Origin: Candidatus Accumulibacter sp. UBA704
GTDB lineage: Bacteria > Pseudomonadota > Gammaproteobacteria > Burkholderiales > Rhodocyclaceae
DNA: 5,869 nucleotides
Assembly (NCBI GenBank): GCA_002304785.1
Contig: DBMG01000111.1
Span: 1 to 5,869 of the forward strand
Direction: 5' to 3'
The notes under the pieces were generated by a model. That model searched no databases, was not told where the DNA came from, and worked only from the letters and a program-made list of their open reading frames with translations. The first letter of the stretch is position 1, and the number at the start of each line of letters is the position of its first letter. The position numbers and the translations under genes were made by a program. This document shows positions 1 through 5,869 of the stretch, piece by piece.

Positions 1-1020
<1,020 letters not shown>

Positions 1021-1034
1021 TCGTCGATGATCCC

Positions 1035-1062
1035 GTTACACCGGCGAAAGCCGGTGTCCGGG
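1035..1062. repeat. Solo palindromic repeat arm / possible terminator hairpin between convergent genes
   Basis: A perfect 8-bp stem, ACACCGGC paired with GCCGGTGT at 1038-1057, closes on a GAAA (GNRA-type) loop. The surrounding 28 bases match the left arm of the element at 2286-2313 at 21 of 28 positions by hand alignment. It sits in the 52-bp gap between the stop of asnS and the stop of the convergent phosphoesterase gene. It could therefore help end transcription from both sides, but neither side has a clean T-run, so it is not a textbook intrinsic terminator. It is best read as one half of the repeat family seen upstream of the phosphoesterase gene. Confidence 0.6.
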
Positions 1063-1072
1063 TTGTTGTCAC

Positions 1073-2251
1073 CTATTTCCCCGCCTCCGGAACCAAGCGC
1101 AGCACGGAAATCTCCGACGGGGCGCCGAAGCGCTTGGGCGGACCCCAGTAGCCGGTGCCGCGGCTGGTATAGACGGCGAGCCGGCCCAGCCGGTGCAGAC
1201 CGGCGGTGAAGGGCTGCTGCAGGATGACGAACAGGTTCCACGGCCAGAATTGGCCGCCGTGGGTGTGTCCCGAGAGTTGCAGGTCGAAGCCGGCCGCCTC
1301 CGCGGCGTGCGCCGAACGCGGCTGGTGGGCCAGCAGGATGCGAGGAATCCCGTCCGGGCTGCCGAGCAGCGCCGCGCGTGGATCGCTGCGCTGGGCCGGG
1401 TCGAAGGTGTGTGCGCTGTAGTCGGTTACTCCGGCCAGCACCAGGCGTGCGCCGTCGTGCTCAATGACGGCGTGCTCGTTCATCAGGACACGCAGGCCGA
1501 GGCGCCGGAATTCCGCGATCCATGCCGGCGCGCCCGAGTAGTACTCGTGGTTGCCGGTGACGACGAAAACGCCGTGGCGCGCCTTGAGTCCAGCCAGCGG
1601 CGCGGTATGCGGCGCGAGTTGGGCGACGCCGCCGTCGACCACGTCACCGGTGATGGCGATTACGTCCGCGCCGAGGTGATTGGCGTGCCGGACGATCGCG
1701 GCGACGTAGTCGCGCTTGATTGTCGGCCCGACATGGATGTCGCTCAACTGTACGATCGTGAAGCCGGCCAGCGACGCCGGCAAGCCCGCCAGCGGGATGT
1801 CGACGTGCACGATGCGTGCGACGCGGCGCGCATTGACGAAGCCGACCAGGGTCATCAGCGCAGCGACCAGCAGCACGCCGATCGCTGTCGCGGTGGCCAG
1901 CGCCGGCATTCCCGCCAGCAACAAGAGTACGTCACGCAACAGGGTCAGCACCAGAACGGAGGAGAACAGCCCCATGGCCAGGGAGCCTGCCCAACTGAGC
2001 CGGTCGGCCAGTGCCTCCCTGATGGCGAGAAAGCGCGCCAGCAGCCCGAGCGGGACGAGCAGCGTGGACAGGCACAGCAGGAGCACGCCGACGGCAATTC
2101 CTGCGGCACCGAGGGGCAGTGCCGACAGCAGGCGCCAGCCGATGTAGGCGTGCAGCCCGGCCAGCACCGGCATGACCGTCAGCAGGAAACGGCGCAGGCG
2201 GCCGGACAACCGTGCGGGGGCCGGAGATATTTTTTCTTGGTACTGCGACAC
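1073..2251 (-). CDS. Membrane-anchored calcineurin-like metallophosphoesterase (YaeI/YkuE-type)
   Basis: Predicted two-metal phosphoesterase of 392 residues. The N-terminal third is hydrophobic with about four membrane segments, roughly residues 22-45, 50-74, 88-115 and 120-140. The catalytic domain then begins at about 163. The metal-ligand motifs of the calcineurin-like family appear in order: SDIHVG (D171, H173), GDVVD (D203), GNHEYY (N234, H235), LLAHQP (H309) and GHTHGGQ (H329, H331), so the active site looks complete. The arrangement resembles E. coli YaeI and B. subtilis YkuE, tied in the literature to lipid or phosphodiester hydrolysis; the substrate here is unknown. UDP-2,3-diacylglucosamine hydrolase (LpxH) is less likely because of the membrane domain. 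The GTG at 2251 is chosen because AAGGA lies 6 nt upstream; the frame stays open to 2455, but that extension translates the repeat at 2286-2382. It lies downstream of, and on the same strand as, the sigma/membrane-protein pair, and may be read through from it. Confidence 0.9.
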   Translation of the reverse strand: MSQYQEKISPAPARLSGRLRRFLLTVMPVLAGLHAYIGWRLLSALPLGAAGIAVGVLLLCLSTLLVPLGLLARFLAIREALADRLSWAGSLAMGLFSSVLVLTLLRDVLLLLAGMPALATATAIGVLLVAALMTLVGFVNARRVARIVHVDIPLAGLPASLAGFTIVQLSDIHVGPTIKRDYVAAIVRHANHLGADVIAITGDVVDGGVAQLAPHTAPLAGLKARHGVFVVTGNHEYYSGAPAWIAEFRRLGLRVLMNEHAVIEHDGARLVLAGVTDYSAHTFDPAQRSDPRAALLGSPDGIPRILLAHQPRSAHAAEAAGFDLQLSGHTHGGQFWPWNLFVILQQPFTAGLHRLGRLAVYTSRGTGYWGPPKRFGAPSEISVLRLVPEAGK

Positions 2252-2257
2252 GAAACG

Positions 2258-2262
2258 TCCTT
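2258..2262 (-). promoter_or_regulatory. Ribosome binding site deciding the phosphoesterase start
   Basis: AAGGA on the minus strand, 6 nt before GTG at 2251. It favours this GTG over upstream in-frame starts that would put the repeat element into the protein. Confidence 0.7.
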
Positions 2263-2285
2263 GTGAGTGCACTGTTTGCGAATCC

Positions 2286-2382
2286 GTCATCCCGGCGAAA
2301 GCCGGGATCCAGTAGGGCGTTCGATCAGGCCGAGAAGCCTGTCTTGGCCAACGAACTGGGTTCCGGCGTGCGCCGGAATGAC
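2286..2382. repeat. 97-bp palindromic intergenic element (MITE/REP-like) with 28-bp inverted arms
   Basis: The left arm 2286-2313 and the reverse complement of the right arm 2355-2382 agree at 23 of 28 positions, both beginning GTCAT and ending CAGT. Each arm is itself a hairpin: the left has an 8-bp stem ATCCCGGC/GCCGGGAT (2289-2308) with a GAAA loop, and the right has TTCCGGC/GCCGGAA (2361-2378) around GTGC. The 41-bp middle shows no clear structure. No transposase is encoded, so any movement would need outside help. Translated on the minus strand it gives peptides such as HSGARRNPV and WIPAFAGMT, a signature often seen in over-extended gene calls in beta- and gammaproteobacteria. It fills most of the 166-bp gap between the small membrane protein gene and the phosphoesterase gene and ends 34 bp before the latter's start. 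Its exact family name is not known to me. Confidence 0.8.
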
Positions 2383-2417
2383 GGTCATTCAGAGAGGCTG
2401 TTGGCGTAGAGAGCCCG

Positions 2418-2801
2418 TTACTCCGGGCGGGAGGCGGCATCCCTCGGCGCGTCATCGTCGCGCTTGCCCGGGCCGCACCAGCAACTCCAGCGACTCCCGA
2501 ATCGGCTTTTCAGTTGCTCCCGCTCTTCCGGAGTCATGCTTTCCCAGCGCTGATGGCGTTCCTTCCAACGTCCGTGGTGGCCGCAACGAAAACCGCCGAA
2601 GAGGATCTTGCTCAGCAGCAGGATGCCCATCGCCTGCCAGTAGCCGACCGGCTGCGCGCCAGTGAACAGGGCGGGCAATAGCCAGTTCCACAGCAGCATG
2701 ACTACCCAACCCACGACCGCGATTCCGACGATGGCCAGCAACGCCATCGTGAAACACCGCGATTTACAGTTCGATTGATTGCTTGAACAGTTCGTCCACA
2801 T
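2418..2801 (-). CDS. Small two-helix membrane protein paired with the sigma factor
   Basis: Protein of 127 residues, with no named function that I can assign. Two hydrophobic segments lie at about residues 19-45 (rich in V, L, W) and 54-71 (QAMGILLLSKILFGGF). A charged cytoplasmic-like tail follows, with a His-rich stretch (CGHHGRWKERHQRW, about 73-86), the motif MTPEEREQLKSRF (about 89-101) and a CWC pair (C107, C109). From memory, similar small proteins with the WNWL, SKILFGGF and MTPEER features often sit directly after sigma factors of this kind, so a role as membrane partner or regulator of the sigma factor is an inference. The ATG at 2801 is preferred because AAGGA stands 6 nt upstream and the gene then starts 10 nt after the sigma stop. 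An in-frame ATG at 2747 would begin right at the first helix but has no visible binding site; it would drop an odd 18-residue leader with three cysteines. Confidence 0.75.
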   Translation of the reverse strand: MWTNCSSNQSNCKSRCFTMALLAIVGIAVVGWVVMLLWNWLLPALFTGAQPVGYWQAMGILLLSKILFGGFRCGHHGRWKERHQRWESMTPEEREQLKSRFGSRWSCWCGPGKRDDDAPRDAASRPE

Positions 2802-2807
2802 GTTGGT

Positions 2808-2812
2808 TCCTT
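2808..2812 (-). promoter_or_regulatory. Ribosome binding site of the small membrane protein
   Basis: AAGGA, 6 nt before ATG 2801. Its first A is the last base of the sigma factor TGA stop, pointing to coupled translation of the two genes and supporting the longer start. Confidence 0.65.
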
Positions 2813-3411
2813 CACCAAGAAAGTTCGTCGTACAGCGGGTGCAGCCGGGCGCGCAGGTGCAACACCGCCTGCCGTTTCCAGCCGAGCAAGGTATTCACGT
2901 TGCTTCCGGTCTGCGCTGCTAGGTCCTTGAAGCTGCGCCCGTCCAACTCATGGGCGATGAATACGTCGCGTTGCCGGGCCGGCAGCTCGTCAAGCGCGAG
3001 CGCGATGGCCTCCAGCAGCATGGCCCGCGCGTAGGCGGCTTCCGGGCCACTGTCTGCCGCCGGCAGCGCCTGTTCGAGCCAGTAGTCGCCTTCGTCGTCG
3101 GCGTCGCCCGGCGCTGGCGGTAACGGCTCCGCGCGCTTCTTGCGGAAGCGGTCGACGATGCGGTTGCGCGCCACGCGGAACAGCCAGGCGCCGACCTGCT
3201 CGATCGGCTCCGGTAGGCGGTAGGCCTCGACCAGCGCGAAGAACACCTCCTGCAGGATGTCCTCGGCCTCGCCCGGATCGGGCACGCGCTGCCGGATGAA
3301 ACTGCCCAGCCGCCCGCGCTCACGCGCGACGGTTTCGGCAATGCTCCGGTTCTGTTCGGCCATCGGCGTGTGCAGGGCAAAGGCAGTGTGGGGCGTCAAC
3401 CGCGTATCCAT
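2812..3411 (-). CDS. ECF-like RNA polymerase sigma-70 family sigma factor
   Basis: Alternative sigma factor of up to 199 residues that would direct RNA polymerase to a small promoter set. Region 2 spans about residues 32-92, with the core-binding stretch EAEDILQEVFFALVEAY and the promoter-melting helix AWLFRVARNRIVDRFRKKR. An acidic, alanine/proline-rich linker (about 94-125) leads to region 4 (about 128-191): LDELPARQRDVFIAHELDGRSF is followed by a helix-turn-helix ending NVNTLLGWKRQAVLHLRARL. That last helix follows the 'NTLLxxKxxAVLHLR' pattern rather than the more usual 'GTVKSRLxRAR', marking a particular subgroup. No region 3 is present, as expected for ECF types. Two starts are possible, ATG 3411 and ATG 3363 (residue 17); neither has a convincing ribosome binding site. 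The shorter form (MAEQNRS...) fits family length better, so residues 1-16 are doubtful. No classical zinc-binding anti-sigma gene is adjacent; the small membrane protein gene occupies that position. Confidence 0.9.
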   Translation of the reverse strand: MDTRLTPHTAFALHTPMAEQNRSIAETVARERGRLGSFIRQRVPDPGEAEDILQEVFFALVEAYRLPEPIEQVGAWLFRVARNRIVDRFRKKRAEPLPPAPGDADDEGDYWLEQALPAADSGPEAAYARAMLLEAIALALDELPARQRDVFIAHELDGRSFKDLAAQTGSNVNTLLGWKRQAVLHLRARLHPLYDELSW

Positions 3412-3642
3412 ACCCGTGTAGACGGATCACGAGCAGGAATATTGTGGGCGAAGAAAAAAACTAGTTGGTAGTCATGATGAATCAAAACGACCTACCTTAT
3501 AGAATCCGCCATTCCAGGCTTGACCCGGAATGGCGTGGCTCTCCGCTGTAAGGCTACGGCGATCACGCCGACGAGTAATACTGACCGCAGCATCTCAATC
3601 AAGTTGCGCGTCGCGGCTGGCTTTGTTTCCTTTCCTTGACGA
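3412..3642. other. 231-bp spacer between the ABC importer operon and the sigma factor gene
   Basis: No gene is supported here on either strand. It is AT-richer than its left neighbour (27 of 60 G+C in 3421-3480) and holds one hairpin (3507-3535) and a T-run on the minus strand (complement of 3454-3460). It should contain the sigma factor promoter and the end of the transporter transcript, but no convincing -35/-10 pair or intrinsic terminator could be picked by eye. Confidence 0.5.
3507..3535. repeat. Imperfect 12-bp stem-loop in the spacer
   Basis: CGCCATTCCAGG pairs with CCCGGAATGGCG across a 5-base loop, with a single A-C mismatch. The CATTCC/GGAATG boundary recalls the arms of the 2286-2382 repeat, but the centre (AGGCTTGACCC) is different, so it is at best a distant or separate repeat type. 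It lies 108 bp beyond the stop of the last permease gene. The minus strand shows no T-tract right after it, so a terminator role is only possible, not shown. Confidence 0.5.
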
Positions 3643-4458
3643 TCACCCCTTGACCGCGCCCATCGTCAGCCCTTTGACGACATACTTCTGGAAAATCATC
3701 GTCAATATGATTGCCGGAGCCATGATGGCGACGGCCGCCGCCATCACGCCGCCCCAATCGACTTCCGCATAGGAAATGAAGTTATAGACGGCGATGGGCA
3801 GCGTCTTCGTCTTCTCCATGCTGAGAACCTGCGAGAACATGAAGTTGTTCCAGGAGAAGATGAAAGACAAGGTTGTCGCGGTGATGACGCCCGGTCCTGA
3901 CAGCGGAAGAATGATTGCCCAGAAGGCGTATTGGCGGGTGGCGCCGTCGACCATCGCCGACTCCTCCAACTCGCGCGGGATGGTGCTGAAGTAGCTGGAC
4001 ATGATCCAGACCACGATGGGAAGCGCGATCAGCATGTGGCTCAGGATCAACGCCACGTAGCTGTCCATGAGATCAAGGCGCGAAAAGATTATGTACCACG
4101 GCATCAGGAAGGAGATGCCCGGCATCAGGCGCGCCAGAAGGATGAAAACCGCGAGCTTCCTTTGAGCGAAGCGTGAAATCGAATAGGCCGCCGGCAGTCC
4201 CAGAATGAGCGACAGCCCGACGGATACGCCACCGACGATGGTCGAGTTCAGGAAATACTTCAGAAAGTCCTGTTCCTCGAAGACTTTACGGTAGTTCTGG
4301 AGAGTCGGCGAAAAGAAGAACTGTGGCGGCCACGACGTGATGTCGCTCTGTGTCTTGAAGGACGATGAAAGCATCCAGAGAAACGGGAAGAGGACAACCA
4401 GCGCGATGATCGCGACAAGGAGGTAGAAGACGACATTCGATACGAATTTCTTGTTCAT
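3643..4458 (-). CDS. Carbohydrate ABC transporter permease, MalG-like (CUT1 family)
   Basis: Inner-membrane subunit of a binding-protein-dependent importer, 271 residues, typical of MalG-type permeases. A first membrane segment (about residues 9-31, ending in FPFLWMLSSSFKT) is a MalG hallmark. Further segments lie near 70-94, 103-125, 134-155, 190-212 and 236-260. The cytoplasmic EAA loop that docks on the ATPase is clear at about 163-185: ELEESAMVDGA followed by IILPLSGPG. The N-terminal SPTLQNY region and the C-terminal VKGLTMGAVKG end are also normal for the family. The ATG at 4458 is preceded by GAGGAG, and the gene starts 10 nt after the stop of the MalF-like gene, so the two are surely co-transcribed and probably translationally coupled. 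The substrate cannot be told from sequence. No ATPase gene follows it; the next gene downstream is the sigma factor. Confidence 0.94.
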   Translation of the reverse strand: MNKKFVSNVVFYLLVAIIALVVLFPFLWMLSSSFKTQSDITSWPPQFFFSPTLQNYRKVFEEQDFLKYFLNSTIVGGVSVGLSLILGLPAAYSISRFAQRKLAVFILLARLMPGISFLMPWYIIFSRLDLMDSYVALILSHMLIALPIVVWIMSSYFSTIPRELEESAMVDGATRQYAFWAIILPLSGPGVITATTLSFIFSWNNFMFSQVLSMEKTKTLPIAVYNFISYAEVDWGGVMAAAVAIMAPAIILTMIFQKYVVKGLTMGAVKG

Positions 4459-4463
4459 CGACG

Positions 4464-4470
4464 TCTCCTC
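4464..4470 (-). promoter_or_regulatory. Ribosome binding site of the MalG-like gene, overlapping the upstream stop
   Basis: GAGGAGA, about 6 nt before ATG 4458, shares bases with the TGA (4469-4471) of the MalF-like gene. This layout favours coupled translation and similar amounts of the two permeases. Confidence 0.7.
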
Positions 4471-5347
4471 AGAGCTCGGTCGTTGCGCGCAATTTCATGA
4501 TGCCGAGGCTGCACAGGAAGACCACCAGGAACAGCGCGACCAGAATGACCGAAGACTGACCCATGCGGAAATACTCGAAGCTGTATTTGAAGCCCATGAT
4601 GTTGAGTGTTTCCGACGCATAGCCGGGACCGCCGCCTGTCATGGCAAAAATGATGTCGAAGGTCTTGAGCGCGTCGATCAGGCGCAGGATCAGTGCCGTC
4701 AGGATGACCGGCATGACCATGGGAATGGTGACGTAGCGCAGGATCTGCCACTCGCTGGCGCCGTCCACGCGGGCCGCCTCGATCGGTTCGTCGGAAAGCC
4801 CGGCCAAGCCGGCGAGCACGATCAACGTGATCATCGGCGTCCACTGCCAGACATCGACCAGAATCAGCGCCGGAATGACGGACCGGGAGTTGGAAATCCA
4901 CTGTCCCTGCGGCAGGCCGAGCGAATCGAGAACGAAATTGGCCAGCCCGATGGTCGGGTCGTAGAACAGATTGAAGACGATGCCAACCGCCACCGGCGTG
5001 GCCACGAGTGGCAGCAGGAGCAGCAACTTGGCGATGCTTCTTCCGACGAAGGCGCGGTTGAGGATGACGGCGATGGCGACGCCGAAGAATCCCTCGATCG
5101 CCACGGCAAACAACGTGAAGCTGAACGTCCGGCCCAGCGCGTGCAGGAAACGCGGCTCCGTAAGCACACGAATGTAGCTGTTGAAGCCGGCAAAGGACGC
5201 CGGCATGCCGGAGGTGAGATTCCAGTTGGTGAAGCTGAGGCACAGCGTATAGAGAACAGGAAAGACCATCAGCAAGGCAATGAAGATAATGGCCGGAAGA
5301 GGAAACAAGATCCGGAGGTTCCGTTCAGTAAAGCTTGAATGAATCAT
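4469..5347 (-). CDS. Carbohydrate ABC transporter permease, MalF-like (CUT1 family)
   Basis: Partner permease of the MalG-like protein, 292 residues, the length of the short MalF types that lack the large periplasmic loop of E. coli MalF. Membrane segments are predicted near residues 13-35, 73-97, 105-128, 157-180, 208-228 and 264-284. The EAA loop lies at about 187-213 (EPIEAARVDGASEW, then IPMVMP). The family signature FDIIFAMTGGGPG at about 230-242, followed by ETLNIMGFKYSFEYFRMG, is typical of sugar (CUT1) importers. The start is ATG 5347, preceded by TGAGG at 6 nt. A TTG at 5365 would add MALRFH but has no binding site in place. It follows the solute-binding protein gene after a 120-bp gap with a stem-loop. 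The cargo is unknown; the general CUT1 range is oligosaccharides, sugar alcohols or glycerol phosphate derivatives. Confidence 0.94.
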   Translation of the reverse strand: MIHSSFTERNLRILFPLPAIIFIALLMVFPVLYTLCLSFTNWNLTSGMPASFAGFNSYIRVLTEPRFLHALGRTFSFTLFAVAIEGFFGVAIAVILNRAFVGRSIAKLLLLLPLVATPVAVGIVFNLFYDPTIGLANFVLDSLGLPQGQWISNSRSVIPALILVDVWQWTPMITLIVLAGLAGLSDEPIEAARVDGASEWQILRYVTIPMVMPVILTALILRLIDALKTFDIIFAMTGGGPGYASETLNIMGFKYSFEYFRMGQSSVILVALFLVVFLCSLGIMKLRATTEL

Positions 5348-5353
5348 ATGAAA

Positions 5354-5358
5354 CCTCA
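5354..5358 (-). promoter_or_regulatory. Ribosome binding site deciding the MalF-like start
   Basis: TGAGG, 6 nt before ATG 5347. It lies inside the reading-frame extension from TTG 5365, which argues against that longer start. Confidence 0.6.
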
Positions 5359-5387
5359 ACGCCAAGAAAGCCCGGCAAGAACACCCT

Positions 5388-5427
5388 CAACCCTGGGCCG
5401 TCTGTTGGATTCAAACGGCCAGGGCTG
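5388..5427 (-). promoter_or_regulatory. Intercistronic stem-loop between binding-protein and permease genes
   Basis: On the minus strand CAGCCCTGGCCGT pairs with ACGGCCCAGGGTTG: 13 base pairs including one G-U, with one bulged C, around a loop of about 13 bases. It begins about 40 nt after the binding-protein stop. No T-tract follows, so it is unlikely to be a strong intrinsic terminator. Its place matches the mRNA-stabilising or partial-attenuating structures known between malE and malF, which let cells make more binding protein than permease. The role here is inferred from position. Confidence 0.6.
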
Positions 5428-5451
5428 AATTGCCGCTACGTTTGGTCGGAA

Positions 5452-5479
5452 AATTACTTCCCGCGAATTACTTGCCGTA
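5452..5479. repeat. Imperfect 14-bp tandem duplication across the binding-protein stop codon
   Basis: AATTACTTCCCGCG (5452-5465) is followed directly by AATTACTTGCCGTA (5466-5479), 11 of 14 identical. The second copy carries the stop codon and last residues of the binding-protein gene on the minus strand; the first lies just past it. It looks like a small slippage duplication that leaves a second in-frame-like TAA-bearing copy downstream. Confidence 0.45.
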
Positions 5480-5869
5480 CTCTCCCGTGTCCTTCAACAG
5501 TTCATTGACGCGATCGACCTTCTCCTTGGCCAGCTTCTCGAGATTGGGCGAGGCGCCCTTGGTGTTGATCGATTCGATGATCACTTCGCCGATCAGGTCG
5601 CGGGCTTCGCCGACGGCGCTCATGTAGGGGCGATCGACCGGCGTGCCGTTCTTGGCGGCGAAGGTGCGCGTTTCGATGAGGCCGGGGTTCATCTTGTCGA
5701 GAACCACGTTGTCCGACCAGACCGAGGAACGCGCCATGGTGATGTTGCTCAGCATGCCCTTGATCGCCATTTCCTTGCTCGTCGCCCAGTCCAGGAACTT
5801 CATGGCCGCGTCTTTCTTCTTCGACTGCTGCGCGATCGACATGCCCCACGACGATACGATGAACGGCGC
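5468..5869 (-). CDS. Extracellular solute-binding protein (family 1), C-terminal part, 5' end outside window
   Basis: The last 133 residues of a probable periplasmic sugar-binding protein. The frame is open to the window edge, so the signal peptide and about two thirds of the protein are missing; whole family members are roughly 400-450 residues. The visible part begins APFIVSSWGMSIAQQSKKKD and continues AAMKFLDWATSKEM, the usual family 1 ending in which a glycine-rich strand is followed by 'K..AA..F..W.TS'. The later residues (VGEARDLIGEVI, then KEKVDRVNELLKDTGEYGK) form the C-terminal helices. The ATG at 5842 (MSIAQQ) is internal to this domain and should not be taken as a start. Placement directly before two CUT1 permease genes on the same strand supports its being their binding protein. 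The ligand cannot be judged because the binding-cleft residues are mostly outside the window. Confidence 0.88.
   Translation of the reverse strand, partial: APFIVSSWGMSIAQQSKKKDAAMKFLDWATSKEMAIKGMLSNITMARSSVWSDNVVLDKMNPGLIETRTFAAKNGTPVDRPYMSAVGEARDLIGEVIIESINTKGASPNLEKLAKEKVDRVNELLKDTGEYGK

Noticed and set aside
1038..1057. Standard rho-independent terminator for asnS
   Set aside because: The stem is good but no clear T-run follows on the plus strand (GGGTTGTTGTC only), so it was listed as a repeat with a possible terminator role.
1193..2266. Long plus-strand open frame of 357 codons opposite the phosphoesterase
   Set aside because: The protein is rich in R, Q, D and H with no domain, as expected for an antisense shadow of a GC-rich gene; the opposite frame has clear enzyme motifs.
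2252..2455. Extension of the phosphoesterase reading frame upstream to an ATG at 2455
   Set aside because: The extra 68 residues translate the palindromic repeat (HSGARRNPV, WIPAFAGMT) and overlap the membrane-protein gene; a good ribosome binding site supports GTG 2251.
3496..3523. Possible sigma-70 promoter for the sigma factor gene (TATAAG on the minus strand with TCAAGC 16 bp upstream)
   Set aside because: The -35 match is poor, it lies inside the hairpin, and it is 85 bp from the start codon; there is too little support to annotate it.
4451..5338. Plus-strand open frame of 295 codons opposite the MalF-like gene
   Set aside because: Low-complexity, highly charged translation without recognisable motifs; the minus strand encodes an unmistakable permease.
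5840..5842. ATG 5842 as the start of a short independent gene
   Set aside because: Upstream in-frame residues APFIVSSWG continue the solute-binding-protein fold to the window edge, so it is internal.

Overview
The window looks like a chromosomal segment of a GC-rich proteobacterium, most likely a betaproteobacterium (a Rhodocyclales-like relative is a guess). The reasons are an AsnRS very close to the enterobacterial/betaproteobacterial type, copies of a short palindromic repeat of the 'GTCAT(T/C)CCGGC...GCCGG(A/G)A' kind common in that class, and high GC in most genes. No rRNA, tRNA, CRISPR array or transposase gene was seen.

Layout, left to right. Positions 1-1020 (+) hold the last 339 codons of asparaginyl-tRNA synthetase (asnS). 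All other genes are on the minus strand. A 52-bp convergent gap with a GAAA-looped hairpin separates asnS from a membrane-anchored calcineurin-like metallophosphoesterase (1073-2251). Just upstream of that gene's GTG start lies a 97-bp element with 28-bp inverted terminal arms (2286-2382). Next comes a tight two-gene unit: an ECF-like sigma factor (2812-3411) and, 10 nt after its stop, a small two-helix membrane protein with a His/Cys-rich tail (2418-2801). A 231-bp AT-richer spacer with another hairpin (3507-3535) follows.

From 3643 to the right edge is a carbohydrate-type (CUT1) ABC importer operon, transcribed right to left: the C-terminal part of a solute-binding protein (5468-5869, cut by the window edge), a MalF-like permease (4469-5347) and a MalG-like permease (3643-4458). 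A strong stem-loop without a T-tract lies between the binding-protein gene and the first permease, as in many such operons where the binding protein is made in excess. No ATPase gene is visible. Hand counts over sample lines give roughly 52-60% GC here, against about 65-73% for the asnS-to-sigma region, so this block may have a different history.

Functionally, asnS is housekeeping, the phosphoesterase is an envelope-associated hydrolase of unknown substrate, the sigma factor/membrane protein pair looks like a small regulatory module, and the ABC block imports an unidentified, probably sugar-like, solute. I found no clearly new large system. The items most worth a second look are the sigma/membrane-protein pair, the dispersed GNRA-loop repeat family with compensatory stem changes, and the intercistronic stem-loop in the transporter operon.
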